The notes: generated by a model from the letters alone, not told the origin. Numbered from the stretch's first letter, positions 50,230 through 59,655 are shown. The stretch: DNA of 64,000 nt from an uncultured Paracoccaceae bacterium (GCA_947495795.1 CANMAI010000003.1:124001-188000); one strand, 5' to 3'. A program made the numbers and translations.

Positions 50230-50365
50230 GCTGCCCTCTTGCTTGGCCCCGTAGCCCCGATTAACGCTCGGGCCTCTTGTGTGGTCCGATGGGTCTATGC
50301 CAAAGCGGAGCAGGCATCAAGACGGACGCGAATTGGCACCGTGATAACCGAAACAGGATGAAACA

Positions 50366-50974
50366 ATGAGTGATCTGCGTGAGGCCCCGTTTGCGGGAGA
50401 TGACCCTGTGGCGCTTGTGAGCGATTGGTTGGCAGAGGCCGAGAAGACAGAGCCGAACGATCCGAATGCGATTGCGCTTTGCACCATCGACGGCGACGGC
50501 ATGCCGAATGCGCGGATTGTGCTGTTGAAGGATATAGAGGCGAACGCGTTTGTCTTCTTCACCAATTATGAGAGCACGAAGGCGGGTGAGTTGGACGGCG
50601 CGGGCAAGGCCGCCTTTGCGATGCACTGGAAGACACAGCGCCGCCAGATCCGGGTGCGGGGGCTGGTGGAGCGGGAGGATGGCCCGTCTGCGGATGCCTA
50701 TTTCGCCTCGCGTTCGATCAAGAGCAGATTGGGTGCCTGGGCGAGTGCGCAATCGCGCCCGCTGGAGAGCCGGGCCGTGCTGGAGGCGCGGCTGGAAGAG
50801 GTGACGGCGCGTTTCGGCGAAGATCCGCCACGTCCCCCGAATTGGGGAGGTTTCAGGATCCACCCGTTGGAGATAGAGTTCTGGGCAGATGGGGCCTTCC
50901 GGCTGCATGACAGGTTCCGCTGGTCCCGCAAGGAAATCGGGGCGGCCTGGGATGTGCAACGATTGAACCCCTGA
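50366..50974 (+). CDS. pdxH: Pyridoxamine 5'-phosphate oxidase
   Basis: FMN enzyme that makes pyridoxal 5'-phosphate from pyridoxine or pyridoxamine phosphate. 202 residues. [37 protein letters not shown], the FMN-binding [20 protein letters not shown] and the C-terminal WDVQRLNP are diagnostic. A start region with AACAATG is preceded by ACAGGATG; the ribosome-binding site is modest. Confidence 0.96.
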   Translation: MSDLREAPFAGDDPVALVSDWLAEAEKTEPNDPNAIALCTIDGDGMPNARIVLLKDIEANAFVFFTNYESTKAGELDGAGKAAFAMHWKTQRRQIRVRGLVEREDGPSADAYFASRSIKSRLGAWASAQSRPLESRAVLEARLEEVTARFGEDPPRPPNWGGFRIHPLEIEFWADGAFRLHDRFRWSRKEIGAAWDVQRLNP

Positions 50975-51259
50975 AGGGCGGCGTGCCGGGACACGACGCT
51001 CATTTTTTGCTATAAACGCGGCACCTTAGGTGAAGATGTTGCAACTGCGTCCAATCTGGCCCGGCATTCTGGATAATTGATATTGTAAGGCTTAAGGTTT
51101 TCGTAGAAGGTTGGCCTACATCGTTTGGGGGGAGTATGTGCTTTCTGTATGGCACTGCGCGGTGTGGGGGACTGCGGGCTGGAAAGGCTCAAGCCGTGGC
51201 TTCGGTTTTTGGTATCTGAGTTAAGTGCTGTTTGGGAATTGTGCAGGACGAGATCGTAT

Positions 51260-51781
51260 ATGATGAAAGGTCACGTAAAGTGGTTCGACTCAACCAAGGG
51301 CTACGGATTTGTCATCGTAGATGACAACGAGGGCGATGTGTTGCTTCATGCCAATGTGCTCCGGAATTTCGGAAGAAGTTCTGTGGCCGAGGGCGCGCGG
51401 ATCACTATGGAAGTTCAGGGGACAGAGCGCGGCCGTCAGGCTGTAGAGATCCTTGAGATTGAAGTTGTTGCTGGCGAGGTAGCGGAAGCGCAGCCTGAAT
51501 CTGCCTTTGTGGTGGAAGCAGTGGATACGCCTCTGCAGCCGGCGCGGGTGAAATGGTTTGATAAGGTGAAGGGCTTCGGCTTCGTGAATGCTTTCGGTGA
51601 TGCCGAGGATATTTTCGTGCATATGGAAGTGCTGCGCCATTTCGGCCTTTCGGATCTGTTGCCGGGTGAGGCTGTGTGCGTGCGCTGCAAGCGCGGGCCG
51701 CGCGGCAAGACGGCAGCGGAAATCCGTTCTTGGGATTATGCCAACACGGCAGCGGATGTGACCGGCACGCCAGAGGCGTGA
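51260..51781 (+). CDS. Double cold-shock-domain protein
   Basis: 173 residues from ATG 51260, two cold-shock domains joined by an acidic linker. Domain 1 (about residues 3-66) has GHVKWFDSTKGYGFVIVDD, including RNP1-like KGYGFV, and VLLHANVL; domain 2 (about 95-160) has ARVKWFDKVKGFGFVNAF and IFVHMEVL. It probably binds single-stranded RNA or DNA. Its stop codon overlaps the GTG start of the DUF192 gene by four bases. The 285 bases upstream are gene-free and could hold a long leader. Confidence 0.93.
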   Translation: MMKGHVKWFDSTKGYGFVIVDDNEGDVLLHANVLRNFGRSSVAEGARITMEVQGTERGRQAVEILEIEVVAGEVAEAQPESAFVVEAVDTPLQPARVKWFDKVKGFGFVNAFGDAEDIFVHMEVLRHFGLSDLLPGEAVCVRCKRGPRGKTAAEIRSWDYANTAADVTGTPEA

Positions 51782-52254
51782 GACCGCTGCATCTATTAGG
51801 ATTTGCTTTCACAATTTGGGCACTGGCGGCAGGTATTGCCGCTGCAGCCTGTTCTGAAGACATGCTGGATCTGCGGGCTGGCGGTTCGCAGGTGCAGTTT
51901 CGCATAGAGGTGGTGGATACCATTGAAGAGCGGGCCCAGGGTTTGATGTTTCGCGAGAGCATGGGCCGCTTTGAGGGGATGCTCTTTGTGTATGAGCGGC
52001 CTCAGCCTGTTTCCTTCTGGATGAAGAACACGCTGATCCCGCTGGATATGATCTTCATGGATGCATCCGGCGTGGTGCAGCATGTGCACAGCAACGCGGT
52101 GCCCGGCGATCTGACATCCATTCCCGGTGGCGATAACATCCAGTTTGTGCTGGAGATCAACGGAGGGCTGGCGGGGCAGTTGGGGATTGATGCGGGTGCG
52201 GAGATGCGGCATCCGGCAGTACCCAAAGCTGGAGCTGCCTGGCCCTGTTCCTGA
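51778..52254 (+). CDS. DUF192 secreted protein
   Basis: 158 residues from GTG 51778, coupled to the cold-shock gene. A signal peptide spans about residues 1-20 (GFAFTIWALAAGIAAAAC). The mature part contains IEERAQGLMFRESM, GMLFVYERPQPVSFWMKNTLIPLDMIFM, and VLEINGG, the DUF192 pattern. The cold-shock/DUF192 pairing is common in alphaproteobacteria. The function is unknown. Confidence 0.9.
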   Translation: MRPLHLLGFAFTIWALAAGIAAAACSEDMLDLRAGGSQVQFRIEVVDTIEERAQGLMFRESMGRFEGMLFVYERPQPVSFWMKNTLIPLDMIFMDASGVVQHVHSNAVPGDLTSIPGGDNIQFVLEINGGLAGQLGIDAGAEMRHPAVPKAGAAWPCS

Positions 52255-52412
52255 ATTTGGCCGCTCCGCCGCGAATTCTTGACTGCTTGGTTCTGAAACA
52301 CGATCCCGAACGTCCGGGATCGTGCATCCGGGCGCGTTCCTTGCACGGATGGCTTTGATCGGTATTGGCGTCGCGCTGGCGACGCCCTTGAAACTGATCA
52401 AGGAACATTGTG

Positions 52413-52976
52413 ATGCCGAGACCATATGCTCTGAAGATGCCTTTTGTGGCTCTGTTTATATCCGCGCTGTTATGCGGCCCGGGCTTTGCGGAGACAGCGC
52501 GCGAGAATGATGCCTGGATTACCCGCGATGCCATGCGCACTGCTACGGGCCAAGAAATTCCGGCCGGGGCGTTTGGAATTCTGACCATTGACCGGCCGCG
52601 TGAGGTGACGCTGTTGGATCTGCGCGGAAAGGTCGGGCGCGGAACCGTCGTTCTGCGAAGTGATGAGCCGGAAACCTGCCTGACCTTGCCAGTTCGATTT
52701 GTTGCCGGTGATTTCGGCGGGGATACGGTTTCCGGCCATCTGGCGGATCCGATCCGACTGACGTTGAAAAGCAGGCGGGTGGCGAAAGTTCTGGCGCGGG
52801 GGCGGGATGTTGTGAGTGATATGTACCGTGTGAGCGGCCGCCCGCATCCGGACGCTGATATTGTGCTGCGCTCGGGACTGGAGGAAAGCTTCGGCTTTGT
52901 TATCAATCCGGGGCGTAACATTCTTGGCGATGTTTTCGGTGTGGAATTGCAGGAGATCACATGTAAGCCACACTAG
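52413..52976 (+). CDS. Secreted protein of unknown function
   Basis: 187 residues from ATG 52413 (GTG 52410 immediately before it), with AAGGA upstream. A signal peptide covers about residues 1-26 (MPFVALFISALLCGPGFA). The mature protein has a beta-rich look with FGILTIDRPREVTLLDLRGK and ADPIRLTLKSRRVAKVLARG, and two cysteines. No family was recognised. It is convergent with the AraC-type gene. Confidence 0.6.
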   Translation: MPRPYALKMPFVALFISALLCGPGFAETARENDAWITRDAMRTATGQEIPAGAFGILTIDRPREVTLLDLRGKVGRGTVVLRSDEPETCLTLPVRFVAGDFGGDTVSGHLADPIRLTLKSRRVAKVLARGRDVVSDMYRVSGRPHPDADIVLRSGLEESFGFVINPGRNILGDVFGVELQEITCKPH

Positions 52977-52997
52977 GCGTTGCCTTGGGGTTGCCCT

Positions 52998-54020
52998 TCA
53001 GGGGGCAGCACCCTTTGCGCGGAACTGGGATGGGGTGAGGCCGGTGACCCGCTGAAACTCCGTGTTGAAACTGGATTTGGACGAGAAACCAGCTTCATAC
53101 ATGACTTCCGTTACCGGCAAATCCGTCTCCAGCAGGGCCTGCTGCGCGTAGGCGATGCGGTGGCCATTGATGAAGCGTGAGAAGTTTTCGCCCGTGACCC
53201 GGTTTGTGGCACCCGAGACATCGCGTGCGGGAACGGTCAGGCGTCTGGCCACGCGGGCGAGTGTGAGGTTGCTGTCGCGAAAGAGTTCCTTTTCTTTCAT
53301 GATGCGCTCAAGTGTCTGCATGAGGGCCTTGTCCTCCTCCGTCGGGGCGGCACGTGATGGCGTGTTTTTGCGGGGCGCGCGCAGCATCACCGGTACGCTG
53401 ACAAGGGCCACGACAAAGACGAAAGCTGCGAAGATGCCCGAGACACCGGTTAGGAAGGTGATGAGCTGGGGGTCTTGCGCCACAAGGCTGACGGCAAACA
53501 CCAGACCATCGGCGGCGACCATCAGACCGACAAGCGCAATTGTGGTGTATATCGCCGCGCGGAGGAGGCCGGTTGCCTGTGTCGGGACGGCGGAGAACGC
53601 ATCCGGGTTGAGGCTGAGCAGGCTTGCGAGGGCCATGAGATAAAGGCAGTTGATGGCCAGTATGAACACATCAGGCGAAGCGGGGGCAGGGGCTCCGAGG
53701 CCGAGGAGGGCAACGCCGACCACTGAGCCATTACGCAGCAAGGTCCTTTTCCAGTATTGCGTGCTTTCCTGTTTCAGCGCGGCAAAGCCGAGATAGGCCG
53801 AAGGTGCCGCCAGAACGGCGAGAAAGGGTTGGGCCTGCGCAGGCCAGAGCCAATCGGATGAGATGCGCATGCCCAAAAGGATGGCGATGGATGCGAGGCA
53901 GAGCAGGAACGCACAGAGAAAAAAGCGCGCACTGGCGGGAATGCGTGTGTTCCAGGCAAGCACATAGGCTGCGGCGATTGTGAGAACGCTGACGAGCCAA
54001 GTGATCGGGAAGGTTTCCAT
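52998..54020 (-). CDS. Membrane-anchored AraC-family transcription factor
   Basis: 340 residues from ATG 54020 (TTG 54056 is upstream in frame). The N-terminal ~220 residues hold about six or seven hydrophobic helices (for example VSVLTIAAAYVLAWN, FFLCAFLLCLASIAILLGM, FAAFVFVVALVSVPVML). The C-terminal ~100 residues are an AraC DNA-binding domain with two helix-turn-helix units: LTLARVARRLTVPARDVSGATN and the second, VTEVMYEAGFSSKSSFNTEF. It is a plausible one-component sensor at the membrane; the signal and targets are unknown. Confidence 0.88.
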   Translation of the reverse strand: METFPITWLVSVLTIAAAYVLAWNTRIPASARFFLCAFLLCLASIAILLGMRISSDWLWPAQAQPFLAVLAAPSAYLGFAALKQESTQYWKRTLLRNGSVVGVALLGLGAPAPASPDVFILAINCLYLMALASLLSLNPDAFSAVPTQATGLLRAAIYTTIALVGLMVAADGLVFAVSLVAQDPQLITFLTGVSGIFAAFVFVVALVSVPVMLRAPRKNTPSRAAPTEEDKALMQTLERIMKEKELFRDSNLTLARVARRLTVPARDVSGATNRVTGENFSRFINGHRIAYAQQALLETDLPVTEVMYEAGFSSKSSFNTEFQRVTGLTPSQFRAKGAAP

Positions 54021-54095
54021 TGGCAGACAGTAAGGCGGGGTTGGCGGCGCCTGCAATGCAGGTTTTGCGTTTGCGCAGTTGAGTGCCGGTGCGCC

Positions 54096-54803
54096 TTAGC
54101 GGAGGGTGACGCGGTAGCCTGCACCTTCGGTGAGCACGCGGGTTATGCGCTTTTCGACTACGGTGTCGCGGAGGTCGTATGATGTGCGTTCTGCTTTCAG
54201 AAGGGCCGTTCCTTTTGGGATTTCGAGGGCTTCGGCAAGTGCTTCTGATGCGGCCTCGGCCGTGAGATAATCCTCTGCGCGGGAGACGGAGCGGCCGGAC
54301 AAATGCTGGTAATGAGGGTAGAGAGCATTTGGCAGGGCGTCTTCCGGGCCGATATCGGGGAAGGTTTCGGCGCTGATGTAGATTTCTTCGAGGAGGGCCG
54401 GGCGGCCATTCAGCCCGCGCCTGCGCGAAATGCGCCAGAGGAGCGGCTCGTTCGGGAAGGCATCGCCATGCTGTCGTGGCACGGGGATGCGGGTGATGGC
54501 CTGATTGAGCGGCTCTGGCCGCAGGGGCGCGCCATCGGGAGCGGTGAAGCGGAAGAAATGAAAGAGCGCGCGTTCCGGCGTGTGAAGGGGCACGTAGGTG
54601 CCCTTGCCCTGCACGCGTTCCACCTGATTGTCTGCCGCCATCGCGTTGAGCGCCTTGCGCACAGTGCCCTGGCTGACGTCAAGCTCTGCGGCCAGGGCAA
54701 ATTCCGAGGGCAGGGCTTCGCCACCCGCCCAGACACCATCGGCGATGCGATCCGTTATGGCGGTGCGGACCTGTGCGTAAAGAGGGCGGTGTTGGGTCTT
54801 CAT
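54096..54803 (-). CDS. GntR-family regulator (HutC/UTRA subfamily)
   Basis: 235 residues. The N-terminal winged helix contains LYAQVRTAITDRIADGVWAGG and LPSEFALAAELDVSQGTVRKALNAM; the C-terminal UTRA domain (LLWRISRRRGLNGRPALLEEIYIS and onward) would bind a small-molecule effector. It is divergent from the uxaA operon, and palindromes at 54833-54850 lie between the two starts, so it probably represses that operon until a sugar acid or related intermediate is present. Confidence 0.9.
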   Translation of the reverse strand: MKTQHRPLYAQVRTAITDRIADGVWAGGEALPSEFALAAELDVSQGTVRKALNAMAADNQVERVQGKGTYVPLHTPERALFHFFRFTAPDGAPLRPEPLNQAITRIPVPRQHGDAFPNEPLLWRISRRRGLNGRPALLEEIYISAETFPDIGPEDALPNALYPHYQHLSGRSVSRAEDYLTAEAASEALAEALEIPKGTALLKAERTSYDLRDTVVEKRITRVLTEGAGYRVTLR

Positions 54804-54832
54804 GCTCTTGCCCGTTGCGTCTCGATATGATG

Positions 54833-54850
54833 TAAGATGTCTTATATAAG
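54833..54850. promoter_or_regulatory. Operator-like palindromes between gntR-type and uxaA genes
   Basis: TAAGATGTCTTA (54833-54844) has inverted arms TAAGA/TCTTA, overlapping the perfect 10-base palindrome CTTATATAAG (54841-54850). This AT-rich block is the only one in an 84-base gap between divergent starts, and probably combines -10 sequences with the GntR operator. Confidence 0.6.
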
Positions 54851-54887
54851 AATTTATGTGAGTCGCAAACAATAAGGAGACCGGGCG

Positions 54888-55175
54888 ATGGGAGTTCCCC
54901 AGCTTTTGGTGCATGATGCCAAGGACAATGTGGGTGTTGTGGTGGTGGAGGGCCTGACGGCCGGGACGGATATGCTGTGCGTCGTGACGCATGACAACAC
55001 CGATTTCCAGCTGACGGCGGGGGACGATATCCCCATTGGCCACAAGGTGGCGCTGACGGATCTGAAAGCGGGCGATACGATCATCAAGTATGGTGAGGAT
55101 ATCGGCAAGATGGTGGGCGATGCGCCGAAGGGCGGCCACGTTCATACACAGAACCTCAAAACGAAGCGGTGGTAA
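54888..55175 (+). CDS. UxaA-family lyase, small (SAF-domain) subunit
   Basis: 95 residues, preceded by AAGGAGA. It matches the small N-terminal SAF domain that altronate dehydratase-type enzymes carry: LVHDAKDNVGVVV, LTAGDDIPIGHKVALTDLKAGDTIIKYGE and HVHTQNLKTK. In sulfolactate sulfo-lyase (SuyA) and split UxaA enzymes this domain is a separate protein, as here. It pairs with the large subunit at 55550, but an unrelated ORF lies between them. Confidence 0.87.
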   Translation: MGVPQLLVHDAKDNVGVVVVEGLTAGTDMLCVVTHDNTDFQLTAGDDIPIGHKVALTDLKAGDTIIKYGEDIGKMVGDAPKGGHVHTQNLKTKRW

Positions 55176-55182
55176 TTGAGCT

Positions 55183-55560
55183 ATGCGTGTATACGTCGAA
55201 GGCTGGTCGCGCGTTCAGTATGCATACCGCTTTGAATATAAGATGTCTGTTGGCAAGACAGGCTCTTACAGGCAAGGCGCGGGGCGAGACAAGGTCGGCG
55301 TTACGCAGGGCCAGCTAAAAGGACATGAGAATCAAAGTGGGACCCGAAATCTGACAAATATGTCGATGATGCTTCATGGATTTACAGGTGAGGCAGAGTT
55401 TTTTTGTCAAATTGGTTTCACCAAACGCGAGGTTGCAGATCTCTTTGTAACGACGTTTGGCACCTCAACACTCAATACTGCAATCAAAGAACTGACTGCG
55501 GCTCAGCTTCGAGCTGCTCCACCACAATCGAAGAGTCGAGGGATGAAGTATGGCATTTGA
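55183..55560 (+). CDS. Unknown ORF inserted between the two UxaA-family subunits
   Basis: 125 residues, starting eight bases after the small subunit and overlapping the large-subunit start by 11 bases. The sequence ([19 protein letters not shown]... [19 protein letters not shown]) has no family I recognise and lower GC than its neighbours. No membrane helix or signal is seen. The start lacks a strong ribosome-binding site. It may be a recently inserted or fast-evolving gene, or an unrecognised accessory subunit. Confidence 0.6.
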   Translation: MRVYVEGWSRVQYAYRFEYKMSVGKTGSYRQGAGRDKVGVTQGQLKGHENQSGTRNLTNMSMMLHGFTGEAEFFCQIGFTKREVADLFVTTFGTSTLNTAIKELTAAQLRAAPPQSKSRGMKYGI

Positions 55561-56731
55561 TGCAAGCACAAGCACAATTCAGGCCTGGCGCCGCGAGAAC
55601 GGGCGCGTGGGTGTGCGCAACCACGTTGTGATCCTGCCGGTGGATGACATTTCCAATGCGGCCTGTGAGGCGGTGGCCAACAATGTGAAGGGCACGCTGG
55701 CCATTCCGCATGCTTACGGGCGGTTGCAGTTCGGGGAGGATTTGGACCTGCATTTCCGCACGATGATCGGGACGGGTGCGAACCCCAATGTGGCGGCCGT
55801 TGTGGTGATCGGGATCGAGCCGGGCTGGACCAAGATCATCGCCGACGGGATCCGCAAGACGGGCAAGCCCGTGGCGGAGTTTTCCATCGAGCAGAAGGGC
55901 GATTTCGAGACGATCCGGGCGGCAAGCTGGCAGGCCAAGGAGTACATCCATTGGGCGACCGAGCTTCAGAAGGAAGATTGCCCGCTGACGGATTTGTGGG
56001 TTTCCACGAAATGCGGTGAGAGTGACACGACAACGGGGCTTTCCAGTTGTCCGACAGTTGGCAACATGTATGACAAGCTGTTGCCGCACGGGCTCTATGG
56101 CTGTTTCGGGGAAACCTCCGAAATCACGGGGGCCGAGCATATCTGCGAGAAGCGGGCGGCCAACCCCGAGGCGGCGTCGAAGTTCATGGAGATCTTCAAG
56201 GCCTATCAGGAAGACGTGATCTTCGCGCATCAGACTGATGATCTGAGCGACAGCCAGCCGACCAAGGGCAACATTCTGGGTGGTTTGACGACCATTGAGG
56301 AGAAGGCACTTGGCAACCTCGAAAAGATCGGGCGCACCTCGACCTATATCGATGCGATGGGGCCTGCGGTCTCTCCTGAAAAGGGGCCGGGGCTCTATTT
56401 CATGGATACGTCTTCGGCAGCGGCAGAGTGCGTGACGCTGATGGCGGCGGCGGGCTATGTGATCCACACCTTCCCGACAGGGCAGGGCAATGTGGTGGGC
56501 AACCCGATCGTGCCGGTGATCAAGATCTCGGGCAACCCGCGGACGCTGCGTACGATGAGCGAGCATATTGATGTAGACGTGACGGGCGTGCTGACGCGTG
56601 AAATGACGATTGATCAGGCGGGTGACGCGCTGATCGAGATGATCCGGCGGACGGCGAACGGACGTGTGACGGCAGCGGAAGCGCTGGGGCACCGCGAGTT
56701 CTCCATGACAAAATTGTACCGGTCTGCGTGA
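55550..56731 (+). CDS. UxaA-family lyase, large subunit (altronate dehydratase / SuyB-like)
   Basis: 393 residues, matching the catalytic part of the family: [50 protein letters not shown] (the Cys/Gly-rich metal-binding section), [20 protein letters not shown]. Family members dehydrate altronate or galactarate, or release sulfite from sulfolactate (SuyB). The split small/large form and the nearby Ldh-family dehydrogenase fit SuyAB; the galM-like gene fits sugar-acid catabolism. The substrate is left open. Confidence 0.87.
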   Translation: MAFDASTSTIQAWRRENGRVGVRNHVVILPVDDISNAACEAVANNVKGTLAIPHAYGRLQFGEDLDLHFRTMIGTGANPNVAAVVVIGIEPGWTKIIADGIRKTGKPVAEFSIEQKGDFETIRAASWQAKEYIHWATELQKEDCPLTDLWVSTKCGESDTTTGLSSCPTVGNMYDKLLPHGLYGCFGETSEITGAEHICEKRAANPEAASKFMEIFKAYQEDVIFAHQTDDLSDSQPTKGNILGGLTTIEEKALGNLEKIGRTSTYIDAMGPAVSPEKGPGLYFMDTSSAAAECVTLMAAAGYVIHTFPTGQGNVVGNPIVPVIKISGNPRTLRTMSEHIDVDVTGVLTREMTIDQAGDALIEMIRRTANGRVTAAEALGHREFSMTKLYRSA

Positions 56732-56778
56732 GTCCGGCTCCTGGAGATTGCTTTTGATTTCCGGGGGATCGCCTTAGA

Positions 56779-56865
56779 CTGCCTTTCAGCCGGGCGCCCA
56801 CCCGAACGGGTGCGGCGCCCGGTTCTTGTGTTACGCGTCCCCGCCCACGCCCGTCTGAAAGGCAG
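56779..56865. repeat. Hairpin-rich intergenic element G
   Basis: Outer arms CTGCCTTTCAG (56779-56789) and CTGAAAGGCAG (56855-56865) pair perfectly; inside is a second hairpin CCGGGCGCC (56790-56798)/GGCGCCCGG (56814-56822). C-rich words such as GCGCCCACCC and CCCCGCCCACGCCC recall hairpins A-D. It is a likely terminator for the UxaA genes. Confidence 0.6.
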
Positions 56866-56896
56866 GTCGGGTGCGCGCCAATCCTGATGGAGTTTC

Positions 56897-57607
56897 ATGG
56901 CCGAGAAAGAGCAAATGGGCTTTTGGCGCGTGGCGCGCTGGTGGGGCGGGCTGTTTCTTGCTCTCTGTCTGGCCGGAATGGCGGTGCCGATGGCTTTTGC
57001 AAAAGGCGGTGCCATTGCCTGCGAGGGTGTGACGGTACCGACGACGCGGCCTGCCATGTCCGGCTCGGGCTGGGGAACCTATTGCGTGCCTTGCGTCTTG
57101 GCAAACCGGACCTTTGGGCGTGTACCTGTGATCGAGACGCTGGAAGCGGCGCTGACGTCTGCCGCGACAGAGCATCCCGGCACCCGGTTCCTGTATGGTG
57201 AGATCGGGCTACCCTCCGGCGGGCCTTTCCCGCCGCACCGGACGCACCGCGAGGGGCTTTCGGTGGATATCATGGTGCCGCTGTCGGATGGAGCGGTGCT
57301 TCCGACCAATGCGCTGAACCGATTTGGCTATGATGTCGAGTTCGACGATGCTGGCGAGGGCAAAGCAGGGCGGATCGATTTTGAGGCACTTGGCGCGCTT
57401 ATCCTGGCACTTGCCGATGAGGCCGAAGCGCGGGGTGGTGCCGTGCGACGCATCTTCTTCGCGCCCGATTTGCAGCCCGAGCTGATGGAGACGCGGGCGG
57501 GTGCCTTGCTTCGTGACAGGATCGCTTTTAATGCCAGACAATCATGGGTGCGGCATGACGACCATATCCATGTTGATTTTACGTTTCCCTGCACTGGAGA
57601 ATCCTGA
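56897..57607 (+). CDS. Penicillin-insensitive murein endopeptidase (MepA-like)
   Basis: 236 residues. An N-terminal membrane/signal helix (about residues 15-36) is followed by LPSGGPFPPHRTHREGLSVDIMVP and, near the end, SWVRHDDHIHVDFTF, which carry the zinc-ligand His and Asp residues of the LAS peptidase MepA. It would cleave D-Ala-meso-DAP cross-links in peptidoglycan. It overlaps the Ldh-family gene by one base (TGATG); why it sits in a catabolic operon is unclear. Confidence 0.85.
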   Translation: MAEKEQMGFWRVARWWGGLFLALCLAGMAVPMAFAKGGAIACEGVTVPTTRPAMSGSGWGTYCVPCVLANRTFGRVPVIETLEAALTSAATEHPGTRFLYGEIGLPSGGPFPPHRTHREGLSVDIMVPLSDGAVLPTNALNRFGYDVEFDDAGEGKAGRIDFEALGALILALADEAEARGGAVRRIFFAPDLQPELMETRAGALLRDRIAFNARQSWVRHDDHIHVDFTFPCTGES

Positions 57608-58617
57608 TGAGTGACAAAGAGCAACTGAGCCTTGCAGAGGCCGGGCGGTTGGCGCGGGCGGCACTTGAGGCCTCCGATGTGAGTGCGGAGAATGCGGCGA
57701 GCACTGCGCGGGCGTTGGTACTGGCGGAGATTGACGGGCAGGGCGGGCACGGGCTTTCGCGTATTCCGAGCTATACGGGGCAATCGCGTGTCGGCAAGGT
57801 GAAGGGGCATGCGGTGCCCGAGATCAACTCCCTGAAGCCGGGTGTGTTCCGGGTGGATGCGGGCCACGGGTTCGCCTACCCGGCCTTTGACATGGCCTTG
57901 CCGGAGTTGACGGCACGGGCGCGGATGCTGGGGATTGCCTGTTGCGCGGTCCACCGCTCACACCATTTTGGCGTGGCGGGGCATCATTGCGAGCGGCTGG
58001 CCGAGGAAGGGCTGGTGGCGTTTGTGTACGGCAACGCGCCCAAGGCGTTGGCGCCATGGGGTGCGAAAAAGGCCGTTCTGGGCACGAACCCGATCGCCTT
58101 TGCAGCCCCGATGGAGGGCGGCGCCCTGCTGATTGATATGGCGGTGACGACCGTGGCGCGCGGCAAGATCCTTGCGGCGCGGGAGGTGGGTGAGCCTATT
58201 CCCGAAGGCTGGGCTTTGGGGCCTGACGGAGAACCGACGACGGACGCAGCGACGGCCCTGAAGGGCACGATGGCACCCATGGGCGGGGCAAAGGGTGCGG
58301 CCTTGGCGCTGATGGTCGAGGTCATGTCCGCCTGCCTGGCGGGGGCCGCGCTGAGTGCGGAGGCCACCAGCCTTTTTGACAATGAGGGCGGCCCGCCCAA
58401 TCTTGGCCAAGTGCTGCTGGCGATTGATCCGCATTTCGTCTCAAATGGCGGATTTGACGACAGGATTGCGGATCTTGCGCAAATATACGACGATCTTGAT
58501 GGGGCACGGATGCCTGGTGCGCGCAGGTTTGCGGCACGGGAGCATGCGGCAGAAGAGGGGGTTTGGGTGAAAACGGCTTTGCTCAAACAGATCCGGGAGA
58601 TCGCAGGGGAGGCATAA
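57607..58617 (+). CDS. Ldh-family NAD(P)H-dependent oxidoreductase
   Basis: 336 residues of the malate/L-lactate dehydrogenase fold distinct from classical LDH. IDGQGGHGLSRIPSY, GVFRVDAGHGFAYPA, CAVHRSHHFGVAGHHCERLAEEGLVAFVYGN, GTNPIAFAAP and MGGAKGAALALMVEVMSACL are the family landmarks. Members include (R)-sulfolactate dehydrogenase (ComC), ureidoglycolate and piperideine-carboxylate reductases; the substrate here is unknown. Given the UxaA/SuyB neighbour, a sulfolactate or sugar-acid role is the leading idea. Confidence 0.87.
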   Translation: MSDKEQLSLAEAGRLARAALEASDVSAENAASTARALVLAEIDGQGGHGLSRIPSYTGQSRVGKVKGHAVPEINSLKPGVFRVDAGHGFAYPAFDMALPELTARARMLGIACCAVHRSHHFGVAGHHCERLAEEGLVAFVYGNAPKALAPWGAKKAVLGTNPIAFAAPMEGGALLIDMAVTTVARGKILAAREVGEPIPEGWALGPDGEPTTDAATALKGTMAPMGGAKGAALALMVEVMSACLAGAALSAEATSLFDNEGGPPNLGQVLLAIDPHFVSNGGFDDRIADLAQIYDDLDGARMPGARRFAAREHAAEEGVWVKTALLKQIREIAGEA

Positions 58618-58619
58618 GC

Positions 58620-59621
58620 ATGCCAAGGGTGATTGGCAGCCACAACGGCAAGGAGGTGCGCGAGGCTGTGCTGGAAAACAGCGATGCGCGGATTGCCATC
58701 ATGAGCTATGGCTGCGTGGTGCGGGACTGGCGTGTGGAGGCCGGTGGTCGGGCGGTGCCCTGCGTGCTTGGGTTTGAGGGGTTTGCCCCTTACCCGGAGC
58801 ACTCCAAATCTTTCGGGATTGTTGCGGGGCGTGTGGCCAACCGGATTGCAGGCGCGCGGTTCTCTTTAGGCAATGAGGCTTTTGTGCTGAAGGCCAACGA
58901 GGGTGCCAACCTGTTGCATGGCGGGCCCGAGGGCCTTGGCAAGCGGGTATGGGATATGGAGATGGCGGGCACGAGTGCAGTGGTGCTGCGCTATCACAGC
59001 CCTGATGGCGAGATGGGCTTTCCGGGCAATGTGGATTTCGAAGTCACATTTCGGCTGGTGGGGCCCGAACTGGTGTGCGAGATGCGGGGCGTACCGGACA
59101 GGCCGACGCCGATCAATCTGGCGCAGCACAGCTACTACAACCTTGATGGCAAGGGAGATGTGCGCGATCAGGTGCTGGAAATCCATGCCGATCAGTACAC
59201 GCCTGTGGATGATCAACTGATACCGACGGGCGGCATCCTGCATGTAGGCGGCACGCATATGGATTTTCGGACGCCTGTGCAGATTGGCGAGCGGGATCTG
59301 GAGAAGGTGGGCATCGACCTAAATCTGGTGCTGAATGACGAACGGAAGGCTGGGGTGCCTGCGGCAACGCTCTGGTCGGAAGAGACGGGGCTGGAGCTTT
59401 GGCTGATCACGGATCAGCCGGGACTGCAGCTTTTCAATGCGCCCAAGATGAATATCGGCGTGCCGGGGCATGACGATGAGTATTATGGGCCGTTCGGCGG
59501 CGTATGCCTCGAGGCGCAGGGTTTCCCCGATGCAGTGAACCAACCGGGCTTTCCCAGCATCATCGCGACACCGGAAGAGCCCTATTTTCAGCGACTGGCG
59601 GTGCGTATCGCGCCGCTTTGA
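58620..59621 (+). CDS. Aldose 1-epimerase family protein
   Basis: 333 residues from ATG 58620, preceded by GGGGAGG two bases after the previous gene. The mutarotase motifs are NRIAGARFSLGNEAFVLKANEG, LLHGGPEGLGKRVWDM (catalytic His), INLAQHSYYNLDG and, late, GVCLEAQGFPDAVNQPGFPS (catalytic Glu). It interconverts sugar anomers, which favours a carbohydrate substrate for this operon. Start upstream at 58563 was rejected because it overlaps the Ldh gene by 55 bases. Confidence 0.9.
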   Translation: MPRVIGSHNGKEVREAVLENSDARIAIMSYGCVVRDWRVEAGGRAVPCVLGFEGFAPYPEHSKSFGIVAGRVANRIAGARFSLGNEAFVLKANEGANLLHGGPEGLGKRVWDMEMAGTSAVVLRYHSPDGEMGFPGNVDFEVTFRLVGPELVCEMRGVPDRPTPINLAQHSYYNLDGKGDVRDQVLEIHADQYTPVDDQLIPTGGILHVGGTHMDFRTPVQIGERDLEKVGIDLNLVLNDERKAGVPAATLWSEETGLELWLITDQPGLQLFNAPKMNIGVPGHDDEYYGPFGGVCLEAQGFPDAVNQPGFPSIIATPEEPYFQRLAVRIAPL

Positions 59622-59655
59622 TGCGTTTCGACCGCTTGTTCAGGCGCTAGAGGCG

